Below are positions 17,941 to 25,755 of a stretch of 64,000 nucleotides of DNA, one piece after another. Within the stretch, counting starts at the first letter, position 1. Each line of letters opens with the position of its first letter. The stretch covers positions 1 through 64,000 of the forward strand of contig CBDCPE010000003.1 in the NCBI GenBank assembly GCA_965220055.1, in the 5' to 3' direction. Source of the stretch: Bin87 sp965220055 (GTDB taxonomy: Bacteria; Chloroflexota; Dehalococcoidia; Lucifugimonadales; UBA3495). The notes beneath the pieces were generated by a model. The model was not told where the DNA came from and did no database searches. It saw only the letters and a program-made list of their open reading frames with translations. The translations under genes and the position numbers were made by a program.

Positions 17941-19317
17941 ATGATAACAAGTTGCAAACGGCTCATCGTGCTCGTTCCGGCGCTGGCATTGTTCGCGATG
18001 ATGGCGTGTACCGCTCCTGCGGCCCAGGAACCGGAGGCGTCGTCCGATAGCCCCGCTCCGGAGGCAATGACCACCAGGGCGCCCGCAATGGAGCCGCCCC
18101 CGCTCGACGACTTCAACGAGCAGCGGCAAAGCACCGACGAGGCATGGGACCTGATCCACGACGATTTTGACCAATGGCGCGCCGACCTGACGATGTGCCA
18201 TCCCACCACGATGACCGAGGCTCTGAGCGGATTTGCCATCGAGTTCAGCGGCGTCACCGAAGCGGCGCGAGGACTGACCCGAACCAAGACGACCGGGGAA
18301 TTCGCCGACAAGTTGATCACGGCGGCGGAAAACGAGGAGACTGCCTTCCGACAGCTCCGCGACCGCTGGCAGCCTGGAAACGTCTCGTTGTTCGAAAACG
18401 TTGAAGAGCAGCGCAACTTGGCTGCCCAATCTCAACGCCAGGCAAAAGACATGGCGCTGGAGTTGCGGGCGACATTGGAAGAGACTGCAGACCCGGAAGA
18501 AATTGAAGAGTTCACCGAGGCGTTTGAAGCCATCCAACAGGACTGGGAGGACGCACACTCGGAGTACGGCAAGCTGAGCGACGGAGCGGCGGACGACGAA
18601 GTTTCCGACGTCATTGACGCACTCGGGGCCCTGACCAAAAAGGTCGAGGCTATCGCCGCCGACGTTGACGAATTGCCGTCCCTGAAGGGCGGAAAGGACG
18701 CGATCAAGGCGCTGGAAAAGGCAGCCGAAGCCGAGGTGGAGGCGTTCAGCGCCGCCGCCGAGAGTTCAACCGGCGAAGGGGAAGAGGCGAAGCTGCCCGA
18801 CGGCGAAGAGGAAGAGGCGAAGCTGCCCGACTTGAAGGACATAGACGCCAGCGTCAAGGCCAGCGAGGACGCGTTGGAGAAGATGGCAGACGTGATCGAC
18901 GATGTGTCCGTGGAGGACACGGCCGACGCGCTGGCCGATATCACCCTCTTTGATCTAGAGTATGACCGGCTGCTGCAGACGTGGGACAAGTTCCACTCCG
19001 AGTACAACGACTGGAGGGGTGACGATGGCGGATGCGATCGGCTCGAGGTGCTGGAATCGCTGACCGAGTTCAGCGCCAACGTGGACGCGGTGGGTGATAG
19101 CGTGAGGAGCCTAACCAAGTCCGGCTACCTGCAGCCCGTCCATCGTCTGCTGGTCGAAGCGATAGAAGGCGAGGAGGCAGCCTTCAGGAGTCTGCGCGAC
19201 ACCTGGCAGCCGTTCACGCTGGATGCCCTGCGAGCCGCGGACCGGGCGCGGACCATAAGCGACACCCGCCGCGGCGAGGCGGACATTATCATCCTGGAGT
19301 TGGAAAACCGCTTCTGA
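17941..19317 (+). CDS. Lipoprotein with an internal duplication
   Basis: The 458-residue protein starts with a signal peptide ending in a lipobox-like MMAC (Cys about 23). The mature protein is acidic and helical. Two related units can be aligned, at about residues 65-175 and 340-458. Both have a Trp-rich opening (FDQWRADLTMC and YNDWRGDDGGC), then an E-x-AFRxLRDxWQP segment (ETAFRQLRDRWQP and EAAFRSLRDTWQP). The middle carries a 30-bp in-frame direct repeat encoding EEAKLPD twice. It is the third gene of the S49 peptidase operon. The family is not recognised. Confidence 0.75.
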   Translation: MITSCKRLIVLVPALALFAMMACTAPAAQEPEASSDSPAPEAMTTRAPAMEPPPLDDFNEQRQSTDEAWDLIHDDFDQWRADLTMCHPTTMTEALSGFAIEFSGVTEAARGLTRTKTTGEFADKLITAAENEETAFRQLRDRWQPGNVSLFENVEEQRNLAAQSQRQAKDMALELRATLEETADPEEIEEFTEAFEAIQQDWEDAHSEYGKLSDGAADDEVSDVIDALGALTKKVEAIAADVDELPSLKGGKDAIKALEKAAEAEVEAFSAAAESSTGEGEEAKLPDGEEEEAKLPDLKDIDASVKASEDALEKMADVIDDVSVEDTADALADITLFDLEYDRLLQTWDKFHSEYNDWRGDDGGCDRLEVLESLTEFSANVDAVGDSVRSLTKSGYLQPVHRLLVEAIEGEEAAFRSLRDTWQPFTLDALRAADRARTISDTRRGEADIIILELENRF

Positions 19318-19366
19318 GCGTACCATCCGGGCGGCCAACTGCCGCGACATAACGCGCAACGCCATA

Positions 19367-19408
19367 GGGCGGGCGGCGATTACCGACGAGGTGCGCCGCC
19401 CGCCTTTC
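19367..19408 (+). terminator. Intrinsic terminator after the envelope operon
   Basis: GGGCGGGCGGCG (19367-19378) pairs with CGCCGCCCGCC (19394-19404), followed by TTTCT. It ends the operon 50 bp after the lipoprotein stop. Confidence 0.75.
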
Positions 19409-19454
19409 TATTGGTCAGCGTCGGTCGACTGGTCGGGGCCGGGCAACCGCTCGG

Positions 19455-19463
19455 TGCTATAAT
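19455..19463 (+). promoter_or_regulatory. Extended -10 promoter element
   Basis: TGCTATAAT, an extended -10 box, lies 33 bp ahead of the monooxygenase ATG. No good -35 is visible, as expected for extended -10 promoters. Confidence 0.55.
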
Positions 19464-19495
19464 CCCCGAACTCCCATTGGTGTTACGGTGCGACC

Positions 19496-20551
19496 ATGCG
19501 CTTCGGCCATTTTTTCTACCCCATGAAATTCGACGACTCGCACGACGACGTCGCGATACAGGAATGCCTGGACGAGGCGGTGCTGGTCGAAGAGTTGGGG
19601 TACGACGCCATCTGGTTCGCGGAGCACTACTTCACCGGCGAGTGTGTGTACGGCGATCCGCTGGTGTTCGCCAGCGCGGTGGCGGTGAAGACAAGCAGAG
19701 TGCTGCTGGGGTTCGGCATCATCGAGCTACCGCTGCACAATCCGGTACGGGTCGCGATGCAGACCGCGCTGCTGGATAACCTGAGCCAGGGCCGGCTGGT
19801 GGTGGGCACCGCCAAGGGTTCCAACTACAACGCCTTCGAGTACGTCGGGTTCGGCAGCGACCCGGCGCTGGGCGCGGCCCAGATGGAAGAGGCCGAGGCG
19901 CTGATGGTCACGGCGTGGACGCAGGATGACGTCGACTTCCGAGGGGAGCACTATCGGGTCGCATTCCCATCGGTGCGTCCGCGGCCCTACCAGAAACCCC
20001 ATCCGCCGCTGGCGCGGGCTTGCATCAACCGCGAATCGATAATGGAGATGGCGCGCATCGGCCGGCCGATCCTGCTGCGGGGCCGGTCCACCACCAGCAC
20101 GGCCGCCGACATCGCCCTCTATCGCGACACCATGGCCGAGGCCGGATTCGATGAGGAATCCATCGAGCGCAACTTGGAACAGATCTGGATCTGGCGTGAG
20201 ATCCACCTGGCCGAAACCGACGACCAGGCCATGAACGAGTTTCTGCCGGCCAACCTGGAGGCGTACTCGACTATCCAGGGCTATCGGGAAAGGTGGAACC
20301 CCAAGGAATTTCCCATGTCCCACCAACCGCCGCCCATCCAGAAAGACGCCTACGGGGAACGACCCAACCCGGACGCGCCGGAGAACCTCGTGGGCAGTCC
20401 GCGACGGGTTGCCGAGCAGTTAGATGAGATGCGCAGCCTGGGCATTCGGAATCTCATGCTGACCAATCGAGGGCTGATGTCGGCAGAGGCAACGCGGCGC
20501 TCGCTGAAACTCTGCGCCGAACAGGTGATGCCGAAGTTCCGCGATGGCTAG
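19496..20551 (+). CDS. Luciferase-like (LLM) flavin-dependent monooxygenase
   Basis: The 351-residue protein is a TIM-barrel of the bacterial luciferase superfamily. It shows the N-terminal strand MRFGHFFYP, DAIWFAEHYF (residues about 37-46), then LGFGIIELPLHNPVR, and the flavin-site region LSQGRLVVGTAKG. These enzymes use reduced FMN and O2 to oxidise varied organic substrates. The substrate here cannot be told. It is the first of four such paralogues in the window (also 34668, 47629, 62665). It stands alone behind an extended -10 promoter. Confidence 0.92.
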   Translation: MRFGHFFYPMKFDDSHDDVAIQECLDEAVLVEELGYDAIWFAEHYFTGECVYGDPLVFASAVAVKTSRVLLGFGIIELPLHNPVRVAMQTALLDNLSQGRLVVGTAKGSNYNAFEYVGFGSDPALGAAQMEEAEALMVTAWTQDDVDFRGEHYRVAFPSVRPRPYQKPHPPLARACINRESIMEMARIGRPILLRGRSTTSTAADIALYRDTMAEAGFDEESIERNLEQIWIWREIHLAETDDQAMNEFLPANLEAYSTIQGYRERWNPKEFPMSHQPPPIQKDAYGERPNPDAPENLVGSPRRVAEQLDEMRSLGIRNLMLTNRGLMSAEATRRSLKLCAEQVMPKFRDG

Positions 20552-20648
20552 CGGAGCCCGCCGATAGCCAAACCCGGACCTCGCGCCGAGACCCGATAAC
20601 CTTTCAAGAGCGTTCGACGGCGACCCACAACCGCCGAGGAGGATCGTC

Positions 20649-21038
20649 ATGGAAAAGATCAGGAACAATCATCCGAATATCGCGCCGTCCGGTTCGACCT
20701 TCAGCCGGAGCGTAAAGGTCGGTAACCTGCTGTTCATCGCCGGCTGCACGGCTCGCGGCACCGGCGCGCAGGGTCAGTCCATGGCCGACCAGTTGCGGGT
20801 CACGCTGGACCGCATCGCGGGTATCGTGAGGGCTGAGGGCGGCGCGCCTTCCGACATCGTGAAGATCACGACCTTTGTGACCAGTGTCCCGGCGTGGCAG
20901 GAGCATCGGGAAGCGCAGGAAGCGATGTTCGCCGAGTATTTCGAGGGTCAGTATCCCGCCAACACCCTGGTGGAGATCACGGCCCTGGCCGAGCCCGGGC
21001 TGGACGTCGAGATCGAGGCCATCGCCGAGATCAGCTGA
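20649..21038 (+). CDS. RidA/YjgF-family protein lacking the usual active-site Arg
   Basis: The 129-residue protein has the RidA chorismate-mutase-like fold: LFIAGCTARG, DQLRVTLDRIAGI, DIVKITTFVT and VEITALAEPGLDVEIEAIA. Canonical RidA enamine/imine deaminases have an Arg where this protein reads YPANTLVEI (Asn-Thr instead of Arg-Ser), so it probably belongs to a Rid subfamily with another reaction. A GGAGGA ribosome-binding site precedes the ATG. It converges on trpG, 21 bp away. Confidence 0.88.
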   Translation: MEKIRNNHPNIAPSGSTFSRSVKVGNLLFIAGCTARGTGAQGQSMADQLRVTLDRIAGIVRAEGGAPSDIVKITTFVTSVPAWQEHREAQEAMFAEYFEGQYPANTLVEITALAEPGLDVEIEAIAEIS

Positions 21039-21059
21039 TAACGGCTCTGCCGCCCCGCG

Positions 21060-21647
21060 TCAGGCCGGGCGGTGGAACTCCTCCACCTGTTGCAGGTAGT
21101 TGCGCAGCAGGTCGTGTCCCACCGTGGTCATGATCGACTCGGGGTGGAACTGCACGCCTTCCACGGGCAACTCCTTGTGGCGCACGCCCATGATGAGGCC
21201 GTTGTCCGTCCAGGCGGTGACTTCCAGGAAGTCTGGAAGCGTTTCGGGGTAGATGACCAGGCTGTGGTAGCGGATGCCCTCGAAGGGGTTGGGCAGCCCG
21301 GCGAAGACCCCTTTGCCATCATGGTGGATCAACGACGTTTTGCCGTGGCGGATCTCACCGGCCCGATCCACCGTCGCGCCGTAGGCGTCGCCGATGCACT
21401 GGTGGCCGAGGCAAACGCCGAGCACCGGCAGCTTTGGGCCGAAGTGCCGGATGACGTCGTTGGAGATGCCGGCCTCCCGTGGGGTGCAGGGGCCCGGGGA
21501 CACGACGATGCCCTCGGGCTGCATGGCTTCGATGTCCTCTATGGTGGTCTTGTCGTTGCGGATCACCTCAACCTCGGCGCCCAGCTCGCAGAGGTACTGG
21601 TAGAGGTTGTAGGTGAAGCTGTCGTAGTTGTCGATTAGCAGTAGCAT
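21060..21647 (-). CDS. trpG: Anthranilate synthase glutamine amidotransferase subunit (TrpG/PabA)
   Basis: The 195-residue class I amidotransferase has the opening LLLIDNYDSFTYNL, the nucleophile C79 in VLGVCLGHQ, and the His/Glu pair in VQFHPESI. It supplies ammonia to TrpE for anthranilate synthesis; PabA of folate synthesis looks the same. A T-box-controlled trpE lies upstream on the same strand, which favours TrpG. The ATG overlaps the stop of the VOC-family gene by one base (TGATG), so the two are coupled. trpE and trpG are normally adjacent; here two genes separate them. Confidence 0.9.
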   Translation of the reverse strand: MLLLIDNYDSFTYNLYQYLCELGAEVEVIRNDKTTIEDIEAMQPEGIVVSPGPCTPREAGISNDVIRHFGPKLPVLGVCLGHQCIGDAYGATVDRAGEIRHGKTSLIHHDGKGVFAGLPNPFEGIRYHSLVIYPETLPDFLEVTAWTDNGLIMGVRHKELPVEGVQFHPESIMTTVGHDLLRNYLQQVEEFHRPA

Positions 21648-22087
21648 CAGTACAGTTCCACCAGTTCCAGCCAGTTGCCGTCGGGGTCCTGGCAGTAGGA
21701 GGCCTTGCGCACCAGGTTGCCACCGTCGTCGTACATCGGCACCGGCGGCGTGGGATAACTGAGGCCACGGTTACGGGTGTTCTCGTAGAAGGCGTCGATG
21801 TCCTCGACGTGGAAGGCCAGGTGGGCGGCGCGCACGTCGTTCTTGTCGAAGTCGGCGTAGCTACCTTCGGGGTTGATGTACTGGATCAGCTCCAGCTGGT
21901 GACCGTCGCCCATGTCGAAGAACGCGCCCTTGATGTGGGTGTCGGGGAACCCGAGCAGCGTAGTCGGGAACTCGCCGGTGCGCTCGGTGCGCATGGTCAG
22001 CGTGAGGCCCAGCACGTCGGAGTAGAAGGCGACCGCAGCCTCCAGGTCCTTGACGATGAAGCCGGTGTGGAAGAATGACTTGAGCAT
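21647..22087 (-). CDS. VOC-superfamily (glyoxalase-like) protein
   Basis: The chosen start (22087) gives 146 residues beginning MLKSFFHTGFIVKDLEAAVAF and is preceded by GGAGGC. Two beta-alpha-beta-beta-beta halves of the vicinal-oxygen-chelate fold are visible. Likely metal ligands are His in FFHTGF, Glu in HQLELIQ, His in AHLAFHVED and Glu in NWLELVE. These proteins include glyoxalase I, epimerases and ring-cleaving dioxygenases; the substrate is unknown. Translational coupling to trpG suggests a link to aromatic metabolism. Confidence 0.85.
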   Translation of the reverse strand: MLKSFFHTGFIVKDLEAAVAFYSDVLGLTLTMRTERTGEFPTTLLGFPDTHIKGAFFDMGDGHQLELIQYINPEGSYADFDKNDVRAAHLAFHVEDIDAFYENTRNRGLSYPTPPVPMYDDGGNLVRKASYCQDPDGNWLELVELY

Positions 22088-22202
22088 TTTGGCCTCCGGA
22101 TTGTTTTTGGATGGCTGTACAGGAAACTGGTCCAAGATGCCGTAAGGCACTTCATCATTCTGGGCAGCAGCGTAGCCCATGTCGCACCGGGCTAGAACCC
22201 CG

Positions 22203-22832
22203 CTACTCATCCAAAAGAGTTACCTCATAAGAGCCAGGTCCCTTGATGTATTGACGTACCATGTCCAGAGGCACATTGTATTCATGAGCCTTCGTAACGG
22301 ATACCGGTATCGATATTTCGACTTCGGTGAACGACTTGGCCCAATGGGAAATATCCGGAGGGCAGATGCCAAGAAGGTGTTTTCCTTCAACCATTGACCT
22401 GTTAACCTTTTCCTTAAAGATTTGCTCAGTTGGGTCCATTAATCCCATCTCAACGTAAACCTGCTTGAGATCGTGCTGGGTCATGACCAAGCGTTCCTCG
22501 GAGTCAACAGAATCTGCGGTAACCAATTCACGGGGATGAACCCGGTACAGGCCCTCAACAAACAGAAAATCGGCAAGGTCCCTCCCTTCACGCCAGCTAC
22601 CCCTCGGTGAACTCGGTTTGACGTAAACCACAAAGTCAACCTTGGCGGCGTAGCTATAGACCATAGGTCCAACAATGACATCACCAGGCTTGGCAGGGTC
22701 TTCTTTCCAAAATTCTAATTGTCCCACCACATCGGTCGGTCTAATCCGGTGTCTATGCAAATGTTCCCAAACCCCGGCCGACCTCATTACCGCCCCCCTA
22801 AATTCAGCCGATCCGGTCAGGAAAATATCCAT
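22203..22832 (-). CDS. Unrecognised protein, AT-richer than its neighbours
   Basis: The 209-residue soluble protein begins MDIFLTGSAEFRGAVMRSAG. It has no signal peptide or membrane segment. I do not recognise the family. Its DNA and the 300 bases upstream are visibly richer in A and T than the surrounding trp genes, which suggests acquisition between trpE and the VOC-trpG pair. Start is the first ATG. Confidence 0.6.
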   Translation of the reverse strand: MDIFLTGSAEFRGAVMRSAGVWEHLHRHRIRPTDVVGQLEFWKEDPAKPGDVIVGPMVYSYAAKVDFVVYVKPSSPRGSWREGRDLADFLFVEGLYRVHPRELVTADSVDSEERLVMTQHDLKQVYVEMGLMDPTEQIFKEKVNRSMVEGKHLLGICPPDISHWAKSFTEVEISIPVSVTKAHEYNVPLDMVRQYIKGPGSYEVTLLDE

Positions 22833-23144
22833 AAGCTAACCCCCGATGAACAAAGCAGTACCGAGAACCACTCGCACATCATACCGCACAGTCGTTATCG
22901 CGTACATGAGACTCCGAGCTGGCAACAGGGCAGTCGAATATTACGCAATCGGTATCACTACTACTTCGGTTTATAACTGGTGCACATGAAGTATGGTAAA
23001 TCGGACGGTAAATGCCCGCAGCCAGCCATGTCGCTGGCATAAATCGAAGTCCGTAAAGGCTAATTGGCAACCATCTGGGACACAGACATGCGGTTCCAGA
23101 ATGTTAGCCGCCTGCCAGGTCAAGTAAAATACGATTGCCTGTTG
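22833..23144. other. 312-bp AT-richer gap between trpE and the next gene
   Basis: No gene, terminator or repeat is evident. It shares the lower GC of the unrecognised gene at 22203-22832 and probably contains that gene's promoter. Confidence 0.4.
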
Positions 23145-24605
23145 TCAGGCGGCGCCCTCAGCCATGTCAATGGCGCGCATCATCGCACCGGACTTGTGGA
23201 GGGTCTCCATGTATTCGTCCTCGGCCACGCTGTCGGCGACCACGCCGCCGCCGGCCTGGACGTACATGATGCCATCCTGGAAGACCCCGGTGCGGAGGAC
23301 GAGGGCGGTGTCCATGTTGCCGTTGTAGCTGAAGTAGGCGACGGCGCCCCCGTAGGGACCGCGACGTTCCTGCTCCACCTCGGCGATGATCTCCATGGCG
23401 CGTATCTTGGGCGCGCCCGACACGGTGCCGGCGGGGAAGCAGGCTCGCAGGGCGTCGTAAGGCGTCATGTCGGGCCGCAGCTGGCCTTCGACGTGGGAAA
23501 CGAGGTGCATGACGTGGGAGAAGCGTTCGACGTCCATGTACTGGGTCACTTTGACGGTGCCGGGCACGCTGACGCGGCCGATGTCGTTGCGGCCCAGGTC
23601 CAGCAGCATGATGTGCTCGGCCCGCTGTTTCTCGCTTCCCTTCAGTTCCTCCTCCAGGGAGGCGTCCTCGGCAGGCGTCTGGCCGCGCGGGCGGGTGCCG
23701 GCGATGGGGTGGGTAGCGACGGAGCCGTCGTGAACTGTGGCCACGGTCTCGATGGCGGCTCCCACTATCTGGAAACCGTTGAGGTCGAGGTAATACATAT
23801 AGGGCGACGGGTTGCTGCCACGCAGGGCGCGGTACACCTGGAACGGGTGGGCGTCGGTCCTCCGGCTGAACCGTTGGGAGTTGACCACCTGGATGACGTC
23901 GCCGGCGTAGATGTACTCGATGCACTTTTCGATCACCGCCTCGTACTCCGGCACGGTGAAATTCGACTGGGTCTCGCCGCCGACCGGGAGTGAAGGCGTT
24001 GCCAGCAGCTCGGGCGGCAGTTCCAGCGGACGGGAGAGGCGGTCCACCATGCGCTCGATCTTGGCGGTGGCCGCATCGTACGCTTCAGCGATGTCTCCGC
24101 CGTCCAGCCGGGCATGGCTGACGACCTTGATGTCGTGGCGGAGATGGTCGAACACCAGCAGGGTGTCGGTGAACATAAAGACCGATTCGGGCAGGCCCTG
24201 GGGGTCGACTTCGAGCATGGGCACGCGGGGCTCGAAGTAGTGCACCGCGTCGTAAGCGACGTAGCCCACGCCGCCGCCGTGGAAGGGAGGTAGACCTTCG
24301 ACCGAGATCAGTCGGAAGGAGTCCATCTCGTTTTGCACGAGGGTGAGCGGGTCGACCGCGCCCGAGGGCTGGTCGGCGCCGGTGCTGAAAACGTCATACG
24401 GCTCGGTGCCGATGAAGCTGTATCGGCCGATGCGCTCGCCGCCGGCCACGGATTCCAGCAGGAACGAGTAGGGCGGTCGGGCGACCTTCAGGTAGGCCGA
24501 CACGGGGGTTTCCAGGTCGGCGTTAATGGTGCGGTAGACCGGGCACAGGTTACCCTGGCCGGCCAGCGTGCGGACTTGGTCCAAAGTTGGGTAGTACATT
24601 GTCAC
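23145..24605 (-). CDS. trpE: Anthranilate synthase component I
   Basis: The 486-residue protein shows the anthranilate synthase order: an N-terminal regulatory domain with the tryptophan-site motif LLESVAGGERIGRYSF, then the chorismate-binding domain with GDVIQVVNSQRFSR, PIAGTRPRG, LLDLGRNDIGRV, FPAGTVSGAPKIRAMEII and YGGAVAYFSYNG. It makes anthranilate from chorismate with the TrpG subunit. The LLES motif suggests retained feedback inhibition by tryptophan. The listed start is GTG; an ATG two codons on is equally possible. A Trp T-box lies directly upstream. Confidence 0.95.
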   Translation of the reverse strand: MTMYYPTLDQVRTLAGQGNLCPVYRTINADLETPVSAYLKVARPPYSFLLESVAGGERIGRYSFIGTEPYDVFSTGADQPSGAVDPLTLVQNEMDSFRLISVEGLPPFHGGGVGYVAYDAVHYFEPRVPMLEVDPQGLPESVFMFTDTLLVFDHLRHDIKVVSHARLDGGDIAEAYDAATAKIERMVDRLSRPLELPPELLATPSLPVGGETQSNFTVPEYEAVIEKCIEYIYAGDVIQVVNSQRFSRRTDAHPFQVYRALRGSNPSPYMYYLDLNGFQIVGAAIETVATVHDGSVATHPIAGTRPRGQTPAEDASLEEELKGSEKQRAEHIMLLDLGRNDIGRVSVPGTVKVTQYMDVERFSHVMHLVSHVEGQLRPDMTPYDALRACFPAGTVSGAPKIRAMEIIAEVEQERRGPYGGAVAYFSYNGNMDTALVLRTGVFQDGIMYVQAGGGVVADSVAEDEYMETLHKSGAMMRAIDMAEGAA

Positions 24606-24643
24606 GATATATCATCCATTGGGTTCAGCGAACACGGTCATAG

Positions 24644-24671
24644 AAAAAGCCCGTCCCCTGCGGGACGAGCC
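24644..24671 (-). terminator. Regulated terminator of the trpE T-box
   Basis: A GC-rich stem around GCAG is followed by five T on the minus strand. It competes with the AGGGTGG antiterminator. Confidence 0.92.
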
Positions 24672-24900
24672 TTATGGCCGCGATGCCACCCTGCATACGG
24701 TGTTCTAGGGGCAGTTAACGTTGCCCATGCGGCCCGTCCTACTTGGCCCCGCATCAAGCGCGGAGTGACTTCCTTTCGGCGGGAGGCTCCGGGGTCCATT
24801 CAACGTCTGCGCCTGGCGCCGGTTCGCAGCTAACCCGGCTCTCTGTGCCTCGCTGGACGCGTACTAGTCCCGTTCACAGCATTTGGGTATTCGGATGTGC
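24644..24900 (-). promoter_or_regulatory. Tryptophan T-box riboswitch of trpE
   Basis: Reading the minus strand from about 24900, a Stem I contains AGAGAGCCGGG and a specifier loop GAATGGACC with the Trp codon TGG at 24798-24796. This is followed by the conserved antiterminator sequence AGGGTGGCATCGCGG (24692-24678), which pairs with the tRNA end. The leader ends in a strong terminator GCTCGTCCC/GGGACGGGC plus TTTTT (24671-24644). Uncharged tRNA-Trp would stabilise the antiterminator and switch trpE on. The terminator ends 39 bp before the trpE start. Confidence 0.95.
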
Positions 24901-24906
24901 GCGTTA

Positions 24907-24935
24907 ATTGTATGGCGGGCGGTTAGGGGCGTCAA
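24907..24935 (-). promoter_or_regulatory. Promoter of the trpE T-box leader
   Basis: On the minus strand, TTGACG (24935-24930) and TACAAT (24912-24907) are spaced by 17 bp, a near-consensus housekeeping promoter. Transcription would start close to 24900, just ahead of Stem I. Confidence 0.85.
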
Positions 24936-25042
24936 CGACCCGAAGTCGCAAGATGGACAAGGTCGACTACTGGAAGCATAATCTCGGTGTACCAGCAAAC
25001 GCTGTGGAAAGCAGCGTACTTCTTGAGCAATGAAGGCATTCC

Positions 25043-25420
25043 GTGACCCAACTGCTATCCTACCGGGCCATTTTCGCCGACGCTCGTGAAGTGCATGCGC
25101 AAGCCATCGAGCGGCTGTCGCACGGCGACGTGCGTGATGCGGCGGAGAAAGCCTGGTGCGCAACCAAACGCGCCACCGACGCACTGATCCTGGCCCGCAC
25201 GGGAGAAGAGCCGGCAACCACCGCGCTTACGTCAAATGGTCTCGATGACTTGGCCAGAATGGACCCAGCGGCTAAGTCGCTCGTCGGTCGCTATTACAGT
25301 CGGATCAGCCAACTGCACGGTGCGTGCTTCTACAACGGTATCTGCAACTCCGAAACGGAACGGCGCATCCGTGAAACTGCCGATTACATCGACGACGCCG
25401 AACGATTGGCCGGCACCTAA
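25043..25420 (+). CDS. Small HEPN-like (PaREP1-type) helical protein
   Basis: The 125-residue all-helical protein contains ERLSHGDVRDAAEKAWCATKRATDALIL, the pattern of HEPN-like PaREP1 proteins (a repeat of helices around a G-D-x-x-x-A-A-E-K-x-W core). It resembles the protein encoded at 56675-57169. No RNase R-x4-6-H motif is evident, so activity is unclear. The start is GTG. It lies exactly between the two T-box copies, on the opposite strand; its stop is next to the end of the second T-box. Confidence 0.65.
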   Translation: MTQLLSYRAIFADAREVHAQAIERLSHGDVRDAAEKAWCATKRATDALILARTGEEPATTALTSNGLDDLARMDPAAKSLVGRYYSRISQLHGACFYNGICNSETERRIRETADYIDDAERLAGT

Positions 25421-25424
25421 GCGG

Positions 25425-25687
25425 GTAACGTGGCCCATGCGGCCCGGCCTACCTGGCCTCGCGTCCACAGTGTGGTAGCGGCCTTTCGGCGGGCGGCTCC
25501 GGGGTCCATTCGGCGCCTCTGCGCCTGGAGGCGCCGCTGTTCGCAGCTAAGCCGAGCCCGGCTCTCTGTCCCGTTGCGTGCGAAACACACTACCGGCCGC
25601 TCCTCGTGTGCCCTTCGGGCGCGGCGCTGCACGCTGGACGCGTACTAGTCCCGTTCACAGCATTTGGGTATTCGGATGTGTGGCATC
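25425..25687 (-). promoter_or_regulatory. Second tryptophan T-box, lacking antiterminator and terminator
   Basis: The minus strand repeats most of the trpE leader: the same start (CACATCCGAATACCCAAATG), AGAGAGCCGGG, and the specifier loop GAATGGACC with TGG at 25508-25506. The 3' part (GGGCCGCATGGG, then CACGTTA) also matches. The match stops at about 25425, before the AGGGTGG antiterminator, and the HEPN-like gene begins there on the other strand. The distal Stem I arm is longer than in the trpE copy. It can in principle bind tRNA-Trp but has no visible expression platform. Confidence 0.85.
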
Positions 25688-25688
25688 A

Positions 25689-25717
25689 ATTGTATGGCGG
25701 GTGGATGGAAGCGTCAA
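25689..25717 (-). promoter_or_regulatory. Promoter of the second T-box copy
   Basis: TTGACG (25717-25712) and TACAAT (25694-25689) with a 17-bp spacer, the same promoter as the trpE leader. Similarity between the two copies ends just upstream of this -35 box. Confidence 0.8.
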
Positions 25718-25755
25718 CGATTAGGCGACCAGTTAAGATGCCTCGGCAATGGGCG

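Noticed and set aside
23064..23993. Long open frame on the plus strand opposite trpE
   Set aside because: It is a mirror of the high-GC codon bias of trpE; it has no ribosome-binding site or family features. The same holds for 34623-35987, 48729-49619, 55629-56783 and 7694-8656 (apart from the IS5 piece at its start).
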